A stretch of 6,208 bases of DNA from Anaerolineales bacterium (GTDB lineage: Bacteria; Chloroflexota; Anaerolineae; Anaerolineales; UBA4823). The stretch is taken from the NCBI GenBank assembly GCA_026415275.1, contig JAOAHK010000128.1:911-7118 (forward strand), given 5' to 3'. Each line of letters opens with the position of its first letter. Within the stretch, counting starts at the first letter, position 1. Positions 5,963-6,208 of this stretch are shown piece after piece. The notes below the pieces were generated by a model that saw nothing but the letters and a program-made list of their open reading frames with translations, did not search any database and was not told where the DNA came from. A program made the translations under genes and the position numbers.

Positions 5963-6208
5963 CTATTGTAAAACAACCAATATGTAGATTATCCCTGTAC
6001 CGGTAATCAGTTCTCCTAACGCTTTCCCCAAAACCGTTCCCTGAGGCGGATCGTCCCCTGCTCGCATAGCATGTCCTGGTATGGAAGAAGTGACCAATAA
6101 GTCGCCGCGATGGATTGCCCCATTCTCGGCTGAGACTTTGCAGGGAACAATACCCGTAATAGCAACCGGAATACCAGAAAGCGGCTCGTTTGTATCCGGT
6201 GCTCCAGC
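5963..6208 (-). CDS. C-terminal fragment of a large surface or fibre-like protein (5' end outside window)
   Basis: The minus strand is open from the window edge to a TAG at 5963-5965, giving the last 81 residues of a longer protein; it has no start codon in view. The residues read like a recurrent C-terminal domain of large repeat-rich secreted or phage-fibre-like proteins: GIPVAITGIVPCKVSAENG, GDLLVTSSIPGHAMRAGDD, PQGTVLGKALGELITGTGII, ending YILVVLQ. In such proteins the domain follows long beta-helical or repeat regions, and it resembles self-cleaving or trimer-forming tail domains, though no catalytic residue can be assigned here. The stop codon lies 10 bases before the ATG of the small secreted protein, and its TAG begins the TAGGGGGGAAG ribosome site of that gene, so the two are very likely co-transcribed and translationally coupled. 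Coding is well supported by the motif pattern; the role of the full protein cannot be judged from this end. Confidence 0.75.
   Translation of the reverse strand, partial: AGAPDTNEPLSGIPVAITGIVPCKVSAENGAIHRGDLLVTSSIPGHAMRAGDDPPQGTVLGKALGELITGTGIIYILVVLQ

Noticed and set aside
5953..5976. TTG start giving a 101-residue version of the small secreted protein
   Set aside because: It would overlap the end of the upstream gene and place eight residues with an acidic Glu before the signal peptide; the ATG at 5952 has a good ribosome site.
1..6208. CRISPR array, tRNA, phage or defence cassette
   Set aside because: Looked for regularly spaced repeats, cloverleaf-like sequence, integrase, transposase and nuclease motifs on both strands and saw none.

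Overview
The window looks like an ordinary chromosomal segment of about 50% GC from a bacterium of the phylum Chloroflexota, probably class Anaerolineae. That placement is an inference. It rests on the small secreted protein ending in a VFLPLILKN-type tail, the fibre-like C-terminal domain in the gene before it, the TGTCATTTCGA-type palindromic repeats, and a stand-alone pterin methyltransferase. No rRNA or other phylogenetic marker is present beyond a partial glyS.

Layout. Bases 2-1207 (+) hold the C-terminal 401 codons of glyS, the beta subunit of the tetrameric glycyl-tRNA synthetase; its 5' part lies outside the window. Every other gene is on the minus strand. Read in the direction of transcription, from the right edge leftwards, they are: the last 81 codons of a large surface or fibre-like protein (6208-5963); a 93-residue secreted protein with three 20-residue repeats (5952-5671), tightly coupled to the gene before it; a gene-free stretch of about 490 bases with two copies of a palindromic repeat and a separate strong hairpin; a two-domain GNAT acetyltransferase (5183-4314); a methyltetrahydrofolate:corrinoid-type methyltransferase of the pterin-binding family (4215-3361); a 12-bp perfect hairpin; a small ACT-domain protein (3288-2872); and an apolipoprotein N-acyltransferase-like membrane protein (2779-1283) that converges on glyS.

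How the genes relate. The two right-hand genes form one translationally coupled unit that is probably exported to the cell surface. The GNAT, methyltransferase, ACT and Lnt-like genes are co-directional with gaps of roughly 70-100 bases. They may be partly co-transcribed, but their predicted functions (acetyl transfer, one-carbon metabolism, small-molecule sensing, lipoprotein maturation) do not add up to one pathway.

I found no CRISPR array, tRNA, rRNA, transposase, phage gene or defence system. The most interesting items are the secreted repeat-protein pair, the inverted pair of repeats, the two hairpins, and an Lnt-like enzyme in what is probably a lineage without a classical outer membrane. 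I do not see convincing evidence for a new multi-gene system.
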